Assembly (NCBI GenBank): GCA_017303395.1
Contig: JAFLBN010000009.1
Span: forward strand, 1-64,000
Length of the DNA: 64,000 bases
Direction of reading: 5' to 3'
DNA from: Chitinophagales bacterium
GTDB taxonomy: Bacteria > Bacteroidota > Bacteroidia > Chitinophagales > Chitinophagaceae
A program made the position numbers and the translations under genes. Below are positions 9,243 through 17,797 of this stretch, one piece after another (position 1 is the first letter of the stretch; each line of letters starts with the position of its first letter). A model generated the notes under the pieces. That model worked only from the letters and a program-made list of their open reading frames with translations. It was not told the DNA's origin and searched no databases.

Positions 9243-10133
9243 TTAATGTTTCAATAGTTGTGATAAAGACATTTTTTGTACATCGCTGTACTTGGATATA
9301 TAATCGAGAAAGTCCATCAACACGTGCTTCATGGTAATATTCTCGTTATATACCATTGGGTAATCAAACTCTACATAGTGGGTTGAAAGCACGAAATCGC
9401 CATTACGCTTGCGCACCATTTCAAAATCATCAATCAGGCTTTCAAGTCTGGTGCCCGGTTGCAATGGGTAATGATATGCAATCTCAGTATGATTGCTATA
9501 GCGCAATACGTATGGATAATCAGCTTCTTTATTAATTAGTTTAAAAGCTAATTGTTTCCCTATATTAATAAGCCCTTGCAGGTTTTTTTCTTTTTTATAA
9601 AAGGTAATACCGCCTCCACACAGATTCAGTCCGGCATTCAATACACATTCATAACCCAGTTGTGAAAGCAGATTTTGTGGCGGAGTGAATACAGAAATAT
9701 TTGTGTTTAGCAACTTGTTAAGGAGTGTTACTTCTTCTTTTATTTCATTAGTAACATCTCTGTTGGTATAGTACTCTGCACCACGTACGTAGTTATTTGA
9801 CATTTCCTGTGGTAAAGAACTGTCTTCATTACGATGGTATTTAGCATGGTAACCAACATCCAGCTTGCCGTCTTTTATTTTTTCTTTCAGAAATGCTACC
9901 AATTCTGTATTGCTTTCTATGGGGTTTGGAGTATTGTCTGCAGCCCATGCAGCCCAGTCTGTATCTTGTTTGTCTTTATATATCTGGTGTACCCACTTTA
10001 CCCAGTTGCCTTTTACTTTCGATATCAGACAAAGTGTAGGTGCAAATTCATGCCATATATCACCATAGCATTGCTGCAGCTCTGCGGGAGTTGTAAAGAA
10101 GTTGGTATCATCGTCTCTTATGGCAAATCGCAT
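9243..10133 (-). CDS. Polysaccharide deacetylase-like protein (NodB-like fold)
   Basis: A 296-residue protein beginning MRFAIRDDDTNFFTTPAEL. The RDDD start is typical of metal-dependent carbohydrate esterases of the NodB/DUF2334 kind, where the acidic residues sit at the first strand of the barrel. VGYHAKYH near residue 97 may provide the metal-binding histidines and SVFTPPQN follows the pattern of later strands. No signal peptide is seen, so it would act in the cytoplasm, for example on the lipid-linked intermediate. It could remove an N- or O-acetyl group from the growing glycan. It has 11 bases to the upstream gene and 3 to the downstream one. Confidence 0.68.
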   Translation of the reverse strand: MRFAIRDDDTNFFTTPAELQQCYGDIWHEFAPTLCLISKVKGNWVKWVHQIYKDKQDTDWAAWAADNTPNPIESNTELVAFLKEKIKDGKLDVGYHAKYHRNEDSSLPQEMSNNYVRGAEYYTNRDVTNEIKEEVTLLNKLLNTNISVFTPPQNLLSQLGYECVLNAGLNLCGGGITFYKKEKNLQGLINIGKQLAFKLINKEADYPYVLRYSNHTEIAYHYPLQPGTRLESLIDDFEMVRKRNGDFVLSTHYVEFDYPMVYNENITMKHVLMDFLDYISKYSDVQKMSLSQLLKH

Positions 10134-10144
10134 GTGGATATTGT

Positions 10145-11374
10145 TTAGTTAGATGATTGCTTTTCGATTTTATCCAGTATGGAATTGTAATAAATGTTAT
10201 AGTATGATGCCAGACATTTATCCATATCAAACTGATTGTAGCAAAGCACTGCATTCGCTTTATGCTCTTCGTAAAACTGTTTGTCTGTAAGGTATTGCTG
10301 CATAGCATCTTTTACACCATCTACAGATACGCTGCCATTTACTATCGGTATTACAAGTCCTGCCTGCTTGCCTTCGTATTGCAGCATATTTACAATTTCA
10401 CCTGCATCTGATGCCACACTCGGTATGCCGCAGCATAAGTATTCAATTATAATAGTGGGTAAACTCTCTGATGGGTATGTGGTAGGCAGCAACCCTACAT
10501 CCATTATCTTAATCCAATCAAGTGGTTTATCTGAATGCCCTGTGAAGTAAATGTTTTTGTATGATGAGTAGGAGTTGCTCAATGCTCTCATGTACTCACT
10601 TTCACCAACAAGTACCAGATGGGTGTTCGGTGCATTCAATTTTAGGAATGCTTCGATAGTTACTTCCCAGCCTTTTTCAGCAATACCGCGAGATACCATC
10701 CCAAATACAAAATCGTTTTCAGGAATACCTAACAGCTTTTTGAGTGAGCGAGCATCGGGAGATGGTACACCATCATAGCCATTATATATTTTGGCAAGCT
10801 TGCCACGTACTATTGGTTCAAACTTATCGTTGAAGAACTGTAGTTGTTTATCGGATATACAAACAATCTCGTCTAGCTCTTTGATGTTTTTAAGTGCCTT
10901 CTCTTTGTAGTGAAGTAGTGGTATAGGTATTTTGCTCTGGGTCTTATTGTAAAATTGTAAATAGTCTCCGTGTATAGTTGTGATGACTGGTATGGAGAAC
11001 TTTGAAGCTACCTGCAGGCATACCTTGTCGGACTTGAGCAGGTTGCTGTGTATGATTTTGGTTTTTTCCTTCTTGATAAGCTTTGACAAAGAACGCTTAA
11101 TGAAATAGTTTCTACAACTGAAGTCTATGTTCATCCTGAATAGCGCTGCATCAATCTTAGACATCAACCATGAAAAAGGTATATTGGCAATCGTCAACGG
11201 TACATCTGGTGCAAACATTTTATAAAGACCTTCATTGAAATTGTCTTCATAAAAAATGAAAATATGAACCTTGTGCCCACACTGTTTCAGCGCGTTTGAA
11301 AGACGCAATACAAAAGTTTCTGCACCACCGGGGTGTATCACTTCAGTAGCTAATAGAATGTTCAGTCTTTTCAA
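10145..11374 (-). CDS. Glycosyltransferase family 4 (GT-B fold)
   Basis: A 409-residue GT4 enzyme. The N-terminal domain starts NILLATEVIHPGGAETFVLR with the GGAE motif and has IIHSNLLKSD. The C-terminal domain has FGMVSRGIAEKGWEVTIEAF and the donor-binding ESLPTIIIEYLCCGIPSVAS with an EX7E pattern. It overlaps the GT2 gene upstream by 4 bases (ATGA at 11371-11374), so the two are translationally coupled. Confidence 0.88.
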   Translation of the reverse strand: MKRLNILLATEVIHPGGAETFVLRLSNALKQCGHKVHIFIFYEDNFNEGLYKMFAPDVPLTIANIPFSWLMSKIDAALFRMNIDFSCRNYFIKRSLSKLIKKEKTKIIHSNLLKSDKVCLQVASKFSIPVITTIHGDYLQFYNKTQSKIPIPLLHYKEKALKNIKELDEIVCISDKQLQFFNDKFEPIVRGKLAKIYNGYDGVPSPDARSLKKLLGIPENDFVFGMVSRGIAEKGWEVTIEAFLKLNAPNTHLVLVGESEYMRALSNSYSSYKNIYFTGHSDKPLDWIKIMDVGLLPTTYPSESLPTIIIEYLCCGIPSVASDAGEIVNMLQYEGKQAGLVIPIVNGSVSVDGVKDAMQQYLTDKQFYEEHKANAVLCYNQFDMDKCLASYYNIYYNSILDKIEKQSSN

Positions 11375-12312
11375 TTGGTGCCTAAATATCTTTTCTTGAT
11401 GTAATAAAATATTGTTCTGTATGCAGTGCTATCTGCTTTGCCGGTTGAAAGGCATTTTTTTATCAGGTCTGTAGCCTGCTTCCAGTGTCTTTTATCTATT
11501 GCTTTTGCAGCCCACTGGCGATAGCGTTCTGCCATCAGTTTATTATTCTTGTACAAACTTTCTTCAAATGCCAGCATTTCCTCATTCTTCCCTTGAGATA
11601 GTAAGTCGATATTGGAACTACTCAGTTGCCTATGCAGTTCTGCAATAATATCTTGTGCTATCAGTTTGCGTGGCTTGTCGAAGACGTTTGTAATGGAATT
11701 TGGATTGATGCGATAACCATACAATGCTTCTTTCAAAAAGTATATCGGATACTTTTTGTTTACACGCATTGCCCAGTAATGGTCATCGCCATATATACCG
11801 TTGAAGTATTCTGAAAACAGGCCAAATTCACTAACCAGTTCTTTTCTGAACATCAACCCCGGAAACCAGAAAGGGTATTCCAGCATCAGTTCGGTTATTA
11901 GAAAATCACTATCCTGTTTTTTGCTTTGCAGTATGTTGCTTGCGGTGTCAATAATATCGTAATTGCTACCACATATTTTAATATCAGGGTGTTTTTCAAA
12001 AACACTAACCTGTAATGCTAATCTGTTTATAGGGCAGTTGTCGTCAGCATCAAGTTGCGTTAATAAATCGCCTGTTGCATAGCTGAAGGCTCTGTTTTTA
12101 TTAGCTACGTAGCCTTTGTTTTCTTTATGCTCATAGAGCTTTATTCGAGGGTCGTTTGTATATTGCTTTATGATGCTTATGGTTCCGTCAGTAGATTTAT
12201 CATCGCTGATGATGAGCTCCCAATTAGTGTAAGTTTGATGCAATATGCTCTCTATAGCCTCTTTTATAAAGGCTTCTGTATTATAAGAGCACATGATTAT
12301 ACTTACTTTCAT
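11371..12312 (-). CDS. Glycosyltransferase family 2 (GT-A fold)
   Basis: A 313-residue inverting GT2 enzyme. It begins VSIIMCSYNTEAFIKEAIES, the standard GT2 opening, followed by ISDDKSTDGT and the DXD-type metal/nucleotide site QLDADDN near residue 93. GIYGDDHYWAMRV carries the probable catalytic acidic pair. No membrane segment is evident. It is 5 bases downstream of the ABC transporter gene and overlaps the next GT4 gene by 4 bases. Confidence 0.9.
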   Translation of the reverse strand: MKVSIIMCSYNTEAFIKEAIESILHQTYTNWELIISDDKSTDGTISIIKQYTNDPRIKLYEHKENKGYVANKNRAFSYATGDLLTQLDADDNCPINRLALQVSVFEKHPDIKICGSNYDIIDTASNILQSKKQDSDFLITELMLEYPFWFPGLMFRKELVSEFGLFSEYFNGIYGDDHYWAMRVNKKYPIYFLKEALYGYRINPNSITNVFDKPRKLIAQDIIAELHRQLSSSNIDLLSQGKNEEMLAFEESLYKNNKLMAERYRQWAAKAIDKRHWKQATDLIKKCLSTGKADSTAYRTIFYYIKKRYLGTN

Positions 12313-12317
12313 ATCTG

Positions 12318-14084
12318 TTAGTGGCTGCGGTGTTTTATCAGCTCATCGTATGTATAGCTGGCAGCTACACTACCTTTGTTGAGCTCGTATATTTTGTCGC
12401 AATATTTCAGTGATGTATACCTGTGTGCTATAATGATGATAGTAAGGTCTTCGTGGCCAAGCTCACGGATAGAGTTTGTAATTTCTTCTTCTGTTTTAGA
12501 ATCGAGTGCAGAAGTAGCTTCGTCAAATATCAATACCTGTGCACCTTTGTAAATAGCACGTGCTATCGCAATACGTTGTTTCTGCCCGCCGGAGAGGTTA
12601 TTGCCTCTTTCATTCAGCATCGTATTAACACCTTCAGCCCAACCGCTAACCAACTCATCAAGGCTTGACAAACGAATAGCTTTGTCCATGCGTTGTTTAT
12701 CTATCTGGTCTGCGGTTTCGCCAATGGCAATGTTTTCTGCAAAGGTTTTATTCATGATAAACACCTCCTGCCTTACATAGCCGAGTATCTTCCACCATTG
12801 GGCAACATTACTTCTGTCTAGCGTTGTTCCATCAATTTTTATCTGTCCCTGCGTAGGGTAGAGGAAGCCGAGTATATTACCGATTAGTGTAGATTTGCCC
12901 GCCCCCGATTTGCCTATGAAGCCTACTTTTTCACCTTTTTTGATGGTGATGTTACAGTCATTAATTACATAGTTATTATCTCCCGGATATTGATAAGATA
13001 CATGGTCGAAAACGATGTTGCTTGTGTAGTTGATTGGTTCTGCCACTACTTCCTCTTTTTCTTCCCTTGGAATAAAATCAGGGTCGTTGAATACAAATTC
13101 TGTAGAGTTCAGGTTGTTCATCGCTATCACAAACCTGTTAACAGAAGGTATGCTACGATAAGCTATGACAGAGAAGAAGCTAATAGTAGATACAATCTTT
13201 CCAGTATCTTTTAGAATAAATACACCGTACAGGAGTATCAGTATAATGCAAAGGAAGATTGTTATCTCTATGATGCGTGTTGGTATGAACATCATAAAAT
13301 CGAGCCTACCCTGATAGATACTATAGTTTTTTGCAAAACCTTTGAAGCGCTCTTTAAAGTTTTTTTCAGTACCAGCTATTTTGATATCTGTATAACCAAA
13401 TATCATTTCCTGTGCGCTGGCATAGAGCCTTGTAGCATTTTCTGTTTTTTCTAAGCCAGCCTGCTTTATCATGTTTTTAACACGATTGTAGAATATACCA
13501 AGGCTAGGTGCCATGACACCAATCAGCAACAGAAATAGTTTCCAGTCCCAAAAACAAGTGCTGATAGCAGTAAGGATGAAAATGATGGCTTCGTTTATCA
13601 GTATGATGGTAGATATAGCAGCATTACTACATAGTGCAGCCTGATAAAATGTAAGTTTAGTAACCAGTTCGTTTGATGTGTCTTTCTGAATGTCAAGTAA
13701 CGGGCGCTCGTATATTCTTTCCAATACGTTCATGGATGATGATACGTAGAGGTTGCGTACGAAATTTACCTGTAGTTTATTGATGTAAAGACCGAATGCA
13801 TTTTTCAATATGATGATGACAAAGAAGGTAGATACCGTGTATAGCAGTAGCTCTGTTTTTGTAAAGTTGCTCAAGAAAGGTACTGTAGCAGCCATTGTTT
13901 TATGAAAGTCCTCAGACAGTACAAGGCCTACAACGGGTATTACAAAACCAAGACCTATCAGGTCTGTCAATGAGCTGATGAACGTAAAAAAAACCAACCA
14001 CAGAAAATGTTTCTTCTGTGCAGGTGTAAACAGCTTGTATAGTTTGGAAGCACTAGCTACAGCTCCCAGTTGTTTTAAATTCAT
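12318..14084 (-). CDS. ABC transporter, fused permease and ATPase (PglK/MsbA-like flippase)
   Basis: A 588-residue half transporter. Residues 1-330 form a six-helix permease domain starting with KKHFLWLVFFTFISSLTDLI; residues 350-588 form the ATPase with Walker A IGKSGAGKSTL, Q-loop VRQEVF, signature LSGGQKQR, Walker B VLIFDEATSALD and switch His in IIAHR. A homodimer would flip a lipid-linked oligosaccharide across the inner membrane, as PglK does. This matters because the window has Wza and Wzc but no recognisable MOP-type Wzx flippase. A 104-base gap containing a small hairpin separates it from wzc upstream; the GT2 follows after 5 bases. The substrate is inferred from context. Confidence 0.88.
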   Translation of the reverse strand: MNLKQLGAVASASKLYKLFTPAQKKHFLWLVFFTFISSLTDLIGLGFVIPVVGLVLSEDFHKTMAATVPFLSNFTKTELLLYTVSTFFVIIILKNAFGLYINKLQVNFVRNLYVSSSMNVLERIYERPLLDIQKDTSNELVTKLTFYQAALCSNAAISTIILINEAIIFILTAISTCFWDWKLFLLLIGVMAPSLGIFYNRVKNMIKQAGLEKTENATRLYASAQEMIFGYTDIKIAGTEKNFKERFKGFAKNYSIYQGRLDFMMFIPTRIIEITIFLCIILILLYGVFILKDTGKIVSTISFFSVIAYRSIPSVNRFVIAMNNLNSTEFVFNDPDFIPREEKEEVVAEPINYTSNIVFDHVSYQYPGDNNYVINDCNITIKKGEKVGFIGKSGAGKSTLIGNILGFLYPTQGQIKIDGTTLDRSNVAQWWKILGYVRQEVFIMNKTFAENIAIGETADQIDKQRMDKAIRLSSLDELVSGWAEGVNTMLNERGNNLSGGQKQRIAIARAIYKGAQVLIFDEATSALDSKTEEEITNSIRELGHEDLTIIIIAHRYTSLKYCDKIYELNKGSVAASYTYDELIKHRSH

Positions 14085-14164
14085 TACAAAGCCCTCTATG
14101 TTTGGCGCTGTAAAACTACCTATATAGCCTTACAGATACTATGTCCGCCTTGTTATTGATATGT

Positions 14165-14184
14165 GAACGGGTTTTATACCGTTC
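14165..14184 (-). other. Small hairpin in wzc-ABC transporter intergenic gap
   Basis: GAACGG (14165-14170) pairs perfectly with CCGTTC (14179-14184) across an 8-base loop, just after the wzc stop codon in the transcript. No U-tract follows on the minus strand, so it is not a convincing terminator. It could protect or partly attenuate the wzc-proximal message relative to the downstream glycosyltransferase genes. Confidence 0.35.
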
Positions 14185-14188
14185 TCTC

Positions 14189-16612
14189 TTATTTTGTAAA
14201 AAATCCTTTCAAACTGCTACCGTTCTGCTTCTTTTTAGGGTTTGTTTCTTCGTAGTAGCCATATCCGTATCCGTAACCATAAGAATACCCGTACCCACTG
14301 CCGCCATAACCATATCCGTATTTCTTAAGGAATTCAACACCATTAAATATGATAGCAGGGTTTTGAATCTTACCATCTTTATGCAGCACATCAAACATAC
14401 GTACCTGGTCTTTGATGGTATAAGACTGGCGTATTACAAACAGATTGATACCTGCGTATTGTGATAGTACTAATGCATCTGATACAAGCCCGATAGGTGC
14501 AGTGTCGATGATGACAACGTCAAACATTTCTTTCAGTTGTTCTATCATCTGTCCTGTCTTTGGCAATACCAGCAACTCACCTGGGTTTGGGGGTATTGGT
14601 CCGCAGTTGGCTATGTACAGGTTTTCGTGTATGCCCGATGCTTTGATGGCAATATCAAGGTCTCCGAGCCCTGCAAGGTAGCTACTGATGCCACCGTGAT
14701 TTGGCAAGCCAAGGTATTGAGATATTTTAGGTTTCCTGAGGTCGAACTCCATAATGACAACACGCTTTTTGGCAAGTGTCATTGTAATACCAAGGTTGAT
14801 AGATATGAATGATTTACCCTCGCCGCTGGAGCTGGATGTAATCATGAATACACGATTGTTGTTTGCCGCAGCCATAAACTCGAGGTTGGCACGGATAAGG
14901 CGGAATTGCTCTGCAACACCTGTGCGTATATGCGGGCCTACAACTATTGTATTTTCTCTTGTGCTGGCAGCCTCTACTCGGCTGATACTACCAACGATAG
15001 GTATGTTGGTAAGTGATTCGATATCGTGGTCGTTGATTACTTTGTTGTTCAGCATTTCGCGAATAACAAGATAGCTGCCAGGTATCAGCAAGCCCAGCAG
15101 GAATACAATTGCATAGATGGTTTTAGGAACAGGCTTAATAGGATCGGCAGTAGCAAACGGTACCACAATCACTTTCGATTTGTTGGTAGCTGCATATACT
15201 GATATCTCATTCTCTACGTCTTTTTGGTAGAGCAATAAATATGTTTGTTGCAATACATCGTAACCGCGTGTTACATCTTTAATGTTGCGCTCTACATTTG
15301 GTGTATTGCGTATGCGGCTGGTGTATTCTGCCGCATTTTTAGCAGCGTTCTGTAATGTGATATTTAGTTTGGCAATTGCGTTATCGCAAGCAAGTACGAT
15401 GCGTTTGCGTTGCTCCAGAATAGATATTTCGTATTCTTTTAATGTAGGATGTTCAGGTCCTACGCTGCGAGCATAAGCTTCTCTTTTTACAACAAGGTCG
15501 TTGTGTGCTGTAATGAGTTGTCCAAGTGTAAGGTCTTCAGTAGCTATACTCAGAATGTTGAAACGGCTGGTAGACATTCCCATCACTGTGCGCTTCATGC
15601 TCTCTAGTGATTGCTTCGCCATCAACAGTTCATCCATCTTAGTTTCAGATGCAGTTTTTGCACTCATAAACTGCTCTGTCTGTGCGGTAGGATCTACGAT
15701 ATCATTATTCAGTTTGATATCTACCTGCATAGAGTCGATGAACCTTAGCTCGTCTTTGATGTTTGCTTTCTTAGCTTTCAGGAAAGCGCGTGTTTTTTCG
15801 GCTTTCTTGTTGATGTTTTCAAGCTCGTTTTTTTGATAGAAGTATATCAGCACGTTCATAAAATCTACACCACGTTGCGGAATATTATCTGTATAGCTGA
15901 GGCCGAGAAGGCTGGTACGTCCGTCATTCAGCGCTACGGTAAACATGCCCGTTACACGGCCTATAGCAGACGCACGTGGTTCTGCTTTTACAATAAATTC
16001 AGTACTCTTAAGGTAGCCTCGGTTTACACCAACGCCGTTGGTGTACATGATTTTGAAACGCCCGTACGGTTTGCGTACCCATGTGTCGTACAGTACTTTG
16101 TCTGTAGTGCTGCCATTGGTTACTTCAAACTGGCCTTCCATCACTTGTTTTATCTTCAACTCAACAGTACCGCCTGTAAGGCCTGTAGTATCAAATACTA
16201 CTTTTATAGGAGACTCTTTATAAATCTCTGTCTCTTTGATGCGGCCTCTTGCCCAGTAGCGTACATTCAACGCAAGCGAATCGACCACTTTGGCAATCAT
16301 ATCCTGCGATTGCAATACTACCTGTTCGTTAAAGAGATTGACTTTAGATTTATCGTTCTGCGGGTCGAGCTTGCTCAGTACATTTTGCGCAACATTATCC
16401 TGCGCTTCATCTATTAGTATAGAGCTGCCAATTTCGTAAACAGGGGTAGTGTAACGTAGGTAGAGAAAGCCTGCTGTAACAGTGATAGATATGGATAGGA
16501 CAAACCAATACCAGTTGCTGACAATAGTGCCAAGCAATCGTTTAAAGTCGAACGACGAGTTAAACTGTTTCAGTATCTTTTCAGATATCTGCTGTTGGTT
16601 GGGTTGCTCCAT
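14189..16612 (-). CDS. wzc: Wzc-like polysaccharide co-polymerase with tyrosine autokinase domain
   Basis: An 807-residue fusion of a Wzz-type chain-length domain and a BY-kinase. A membrane helix lies near residues 30-52 (WYWFVLSISITVTAGFLYL), a long periplasmic coiled-coil region follows, and a second helix near residue 505 (TIYAIVFLLGLLIPGSYLVI). The kinase has Walker A SSSSGEGKS ending at residue 601, Walker A-prime VVIMEFDLRKP, and Walker B DVVIIDTAPIG. The C-terminal tail at 765-787 is a Tyr/Gly run with 11 tyrosines, the autophosphorylation cluster that regulates assembly. It pairs with the Wza channel encoded 22 bases upstream. It would control polymer length and export at the inner membrane. 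Confidence 0.94.
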   Translation of the reverse strand: MEQPNQQQISEKILKQFNSSFDFKRLLGTIVSNWYWFVLSISITVTAGFLYLRYTTPVYEIGSSILIDEAQDNVAQNVLSKLDPQNDKSKVNLFNEQVVLQSQDMIAKVVDSLALNVRYWARGRIKETEIYKESPIKVVFDTTGLTGGTVELKIKQVMEGQFEVTNGSTTDKVLYDTWVRKPYGRFKIMYTNGVGVNRGYLKSTEFIVKAEPRASAIGRVTGMFTVALNDGRTSLLGLSYTDNIPQRGVDFMNVLIYFYQKNELENINKKAEKTRAFLKAKKANIKDELRFIDSMQVDIKLNNDIVDPTAQTEQFMSAKTASETKMDELLMAKQSLESMKRTVMGMSTSRFNILSIATEDLTLGQLITAHNDLVVKREAYARSVGPEHPTLKEYEISILEQRKRIVLACDNAIAKLNITLQNAAKNAAEYTSRIRNTPNVERNIKDVTRGYDVLQQTYLLLYQKDVENEISVYAATNKSKVIVVPFATADPIKPVPKTIYAIVFLLGLLIPGSYLVIREMLNNKVINDHDIESLTNIPIVGSISRVEAASTRENTIVVGPHIRTGVAEQFRLIRANLEFMAAANNNRVFMITSSSSGEGKSFISINLGITMTLAKKRVVIMEFDLRKPKISQYLGLPNHGGISSYLAGLGDLDIAIKASGIHENLYIANCGPIPPNPGELLVLPKTGQMIEQLKEMFDVVIIDTAPIGLVSDALVLSQYAGINLFVIRQSYTIKDQVRMFDVLHKDGKIQNPAIIFNGVEFLKKYGYGYGGSGYGYSYGYGYGYGYYEETNPKKKQNGSSLKGFFTK

Positions 16613-16634
16613 GAATCCTTTCTATCTACCTCCT

Positions 16635-17468
16635 TTACTTTGCTAACTGTGTGATACCATAAATTGTTACTGCAGATGATAATATCGTCATCATAGTAGG
16701 CAGGTAAAACTTCAGGAAGTCGTTGTTTTCCTGTTTCCTTACTCTTGCAGGTTCTACATATACAATGTCATTTTGTTTTAAATAATAATACGGGCTGCTG
16801 AAGAGCGTTCTGCTATTCAGGTTCAGCCTTGCATATTCACGTTTACCTTCCGTTTCGCGGATGATAAGTACATTGTCTTTGCGCCCAGTTATGGGAATAT
16901 CGCCCGCTGCTGCAATGGCATCCAGAATGCTTATTTTCTGGTTGGCAGCAACTATTTGCCCCACACGGCCTACCTCTCCAAATACTGTAACACGGAAGTT
17001 GATTATATTTGCTTCAACCACAGGTTCTTTTACGTAGGCTTTAAGTTTGTCTGCCAGTAAGTCTTTTAACTGCCTGAGTGTAAGACCCGATACTTTCAGT
17101 TTACCAATTACAGGGTAGTCGATAAAGCCATTCACATCTACCAGATAGCCAAGGTTTTGCGCAGAGTTTGCCGCACCACCACCTGCGCCACCTGCAGACG
17201 CGGAAATGCTATAAGCAGTACCACCTTCGTTGAAGATTGCAACTGGGTTAATGCCACCTTTTTCTACAATACTGCTGATGGTAGATACTTTGATGGCAAG
17301 AATATCTTCAGGAAGAATAGTAACCTCCTTACGGCGTTCAATATTATCTACCTGTACAGCTGCATTCTGCAATGTGTTGTCGCTGAAATAGATGGTTTTT
17401 TGCGGAGCAGAACACGCCGTAGCCATCATCAAACCTATTACGGTGAGCGTGTATAAAAACTTGCGCAT
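16635..17468 (-). CDS. wza: Wza-type polysaccharide export lipoprotein
   Basis: A 277-residue outer-membrane export channel subunit. The signal peptide ends in the lipobox ATAC, with the lipid-carrying Cys at residue 19. A polysaccharide export (Poly_export) domain runs to about residue 165, including FIDYPVIGKLKVSGLTLRQL, followed by an SLBB domain starting VTVFGEVGRVGQIV. The C-terminus ends in a hydrophobic stretch, FLPTMMTILSSAVTIYGI in outline, that would span the outer membrane. It is the first gene of the operon; the promoter probably lies near 17730, giving a leader of about 255 bases. Confidence 0.92.
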   Translation of the reverse strand: MRKFLYTLTVIGLMMATACSAPQKTIYFSDNTLQNAAVQVDNIERRKEVTILPEDILAIKVSTISSIVEKGGINPVAIFNEGGTAYSISASAGGAGGGAANSAQNLGYLVDVNGFIDYPVIGKLKVSGLTLRQLKDLLADKLKAYVKEPVVEANIINFRVTVFGEVGRVGQIVAANQKISILDAIAAAGDIPITGRKDNVLIIRETEGKREYARLNLNSRTLFSSPYYYLKQNDIVYVEPARVRKQENNDFLKFYLPTMMTILSSAVTIYGITQLAK

Positions 17469-17668
17469 ACGTTAATGAATTTTAATGGGTGTTGTGATGT
17501 GTTGTGAACCGGGGACAGAGTTGTGAAGCCGTGCCCGGGCTGCTCTATTACAATGCGATATGTGGGTATTGTACTTAGCACTATTTCGTAACAAACCGCG
17601 TTTAATACGGCTTATATTACAATATATATTAGTGCAAAATACTTTGTTATTACCGCATTATAAACAAA

Positions 17669-17709
17669 TGTGGATAACTTATTCACATCTTATCAACAGT
17701 TTATTAACA
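17669..17709. repeat. Cluster of four DnaA-box-like 9-mers, three in 11-bp phase
   Basis: TGTGGATAA at 17669-17677 is the exact reverse complement of the TTATCCACA DnaA box. It faces TTATTCACA (17679-17687), which fits TTATNCACA, then TTATCAACA (17690-17698) and TTATTAACA (17701-17709), each with one change. The last three start exactly 11 bases apart, so they lie on one face of the helix. An AT-rich segment lies just to the left, as at unwinding elements. It may be a replication-origin-like or DnaA-titrating site, or an operator of the polysaccharide operon. No dnaA or dnaN gene is nearby. Confidence 0.5.
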
Positions 17710-17729
17710 TCGATTCCACCCGTTAAATA

Positions 17730-17737
17730 CAAAATTA
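17730..17737 (-). promoter_or_regulatory. Bacteroidota -7 promoter box upstream of wza operon
   Basis: On the minus strand the sequence reads TAATTTTG, an exact TAnnTTTG box. A TTG at 17754-17756 lies 16 bases further upstream and a TTTG at 17761-17764 lies 23 bases upstream, either serving as the -33 element. Transcription would start near 17725. Confidence 0.5.
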
Positions 17738-17797
17738 TTGGATGGGTGAATGTCAACCATCAAAGCTCCTGTTATCCTGCTGTTAATGTGTGGCTGT

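Larger units (their letters stand above)
17469..17797. other. Intergenic region upstream of wza: long leader and DnaA-box-like cluster
   Basis: This 329-base gap holds no credible ORF. It contains a minus-strand -7 box TAATTTTG (17730-17737) for the wza operon, an AT-rich stretch at about 17600-17668, and a group of DnaA-box-like 9-mers at 17669-17709. If the promoter is right, the wza transcript has an untranslated leader of about 255 bases that includes all of these. Confidence 0.6.

Noticed and set aside
14226..14320. Repeat that could be read as a mobile or CRISPR-like element
   Set aside because: It codes for the Tyr/Gly tail of Wzc in frame; there are no spacers.
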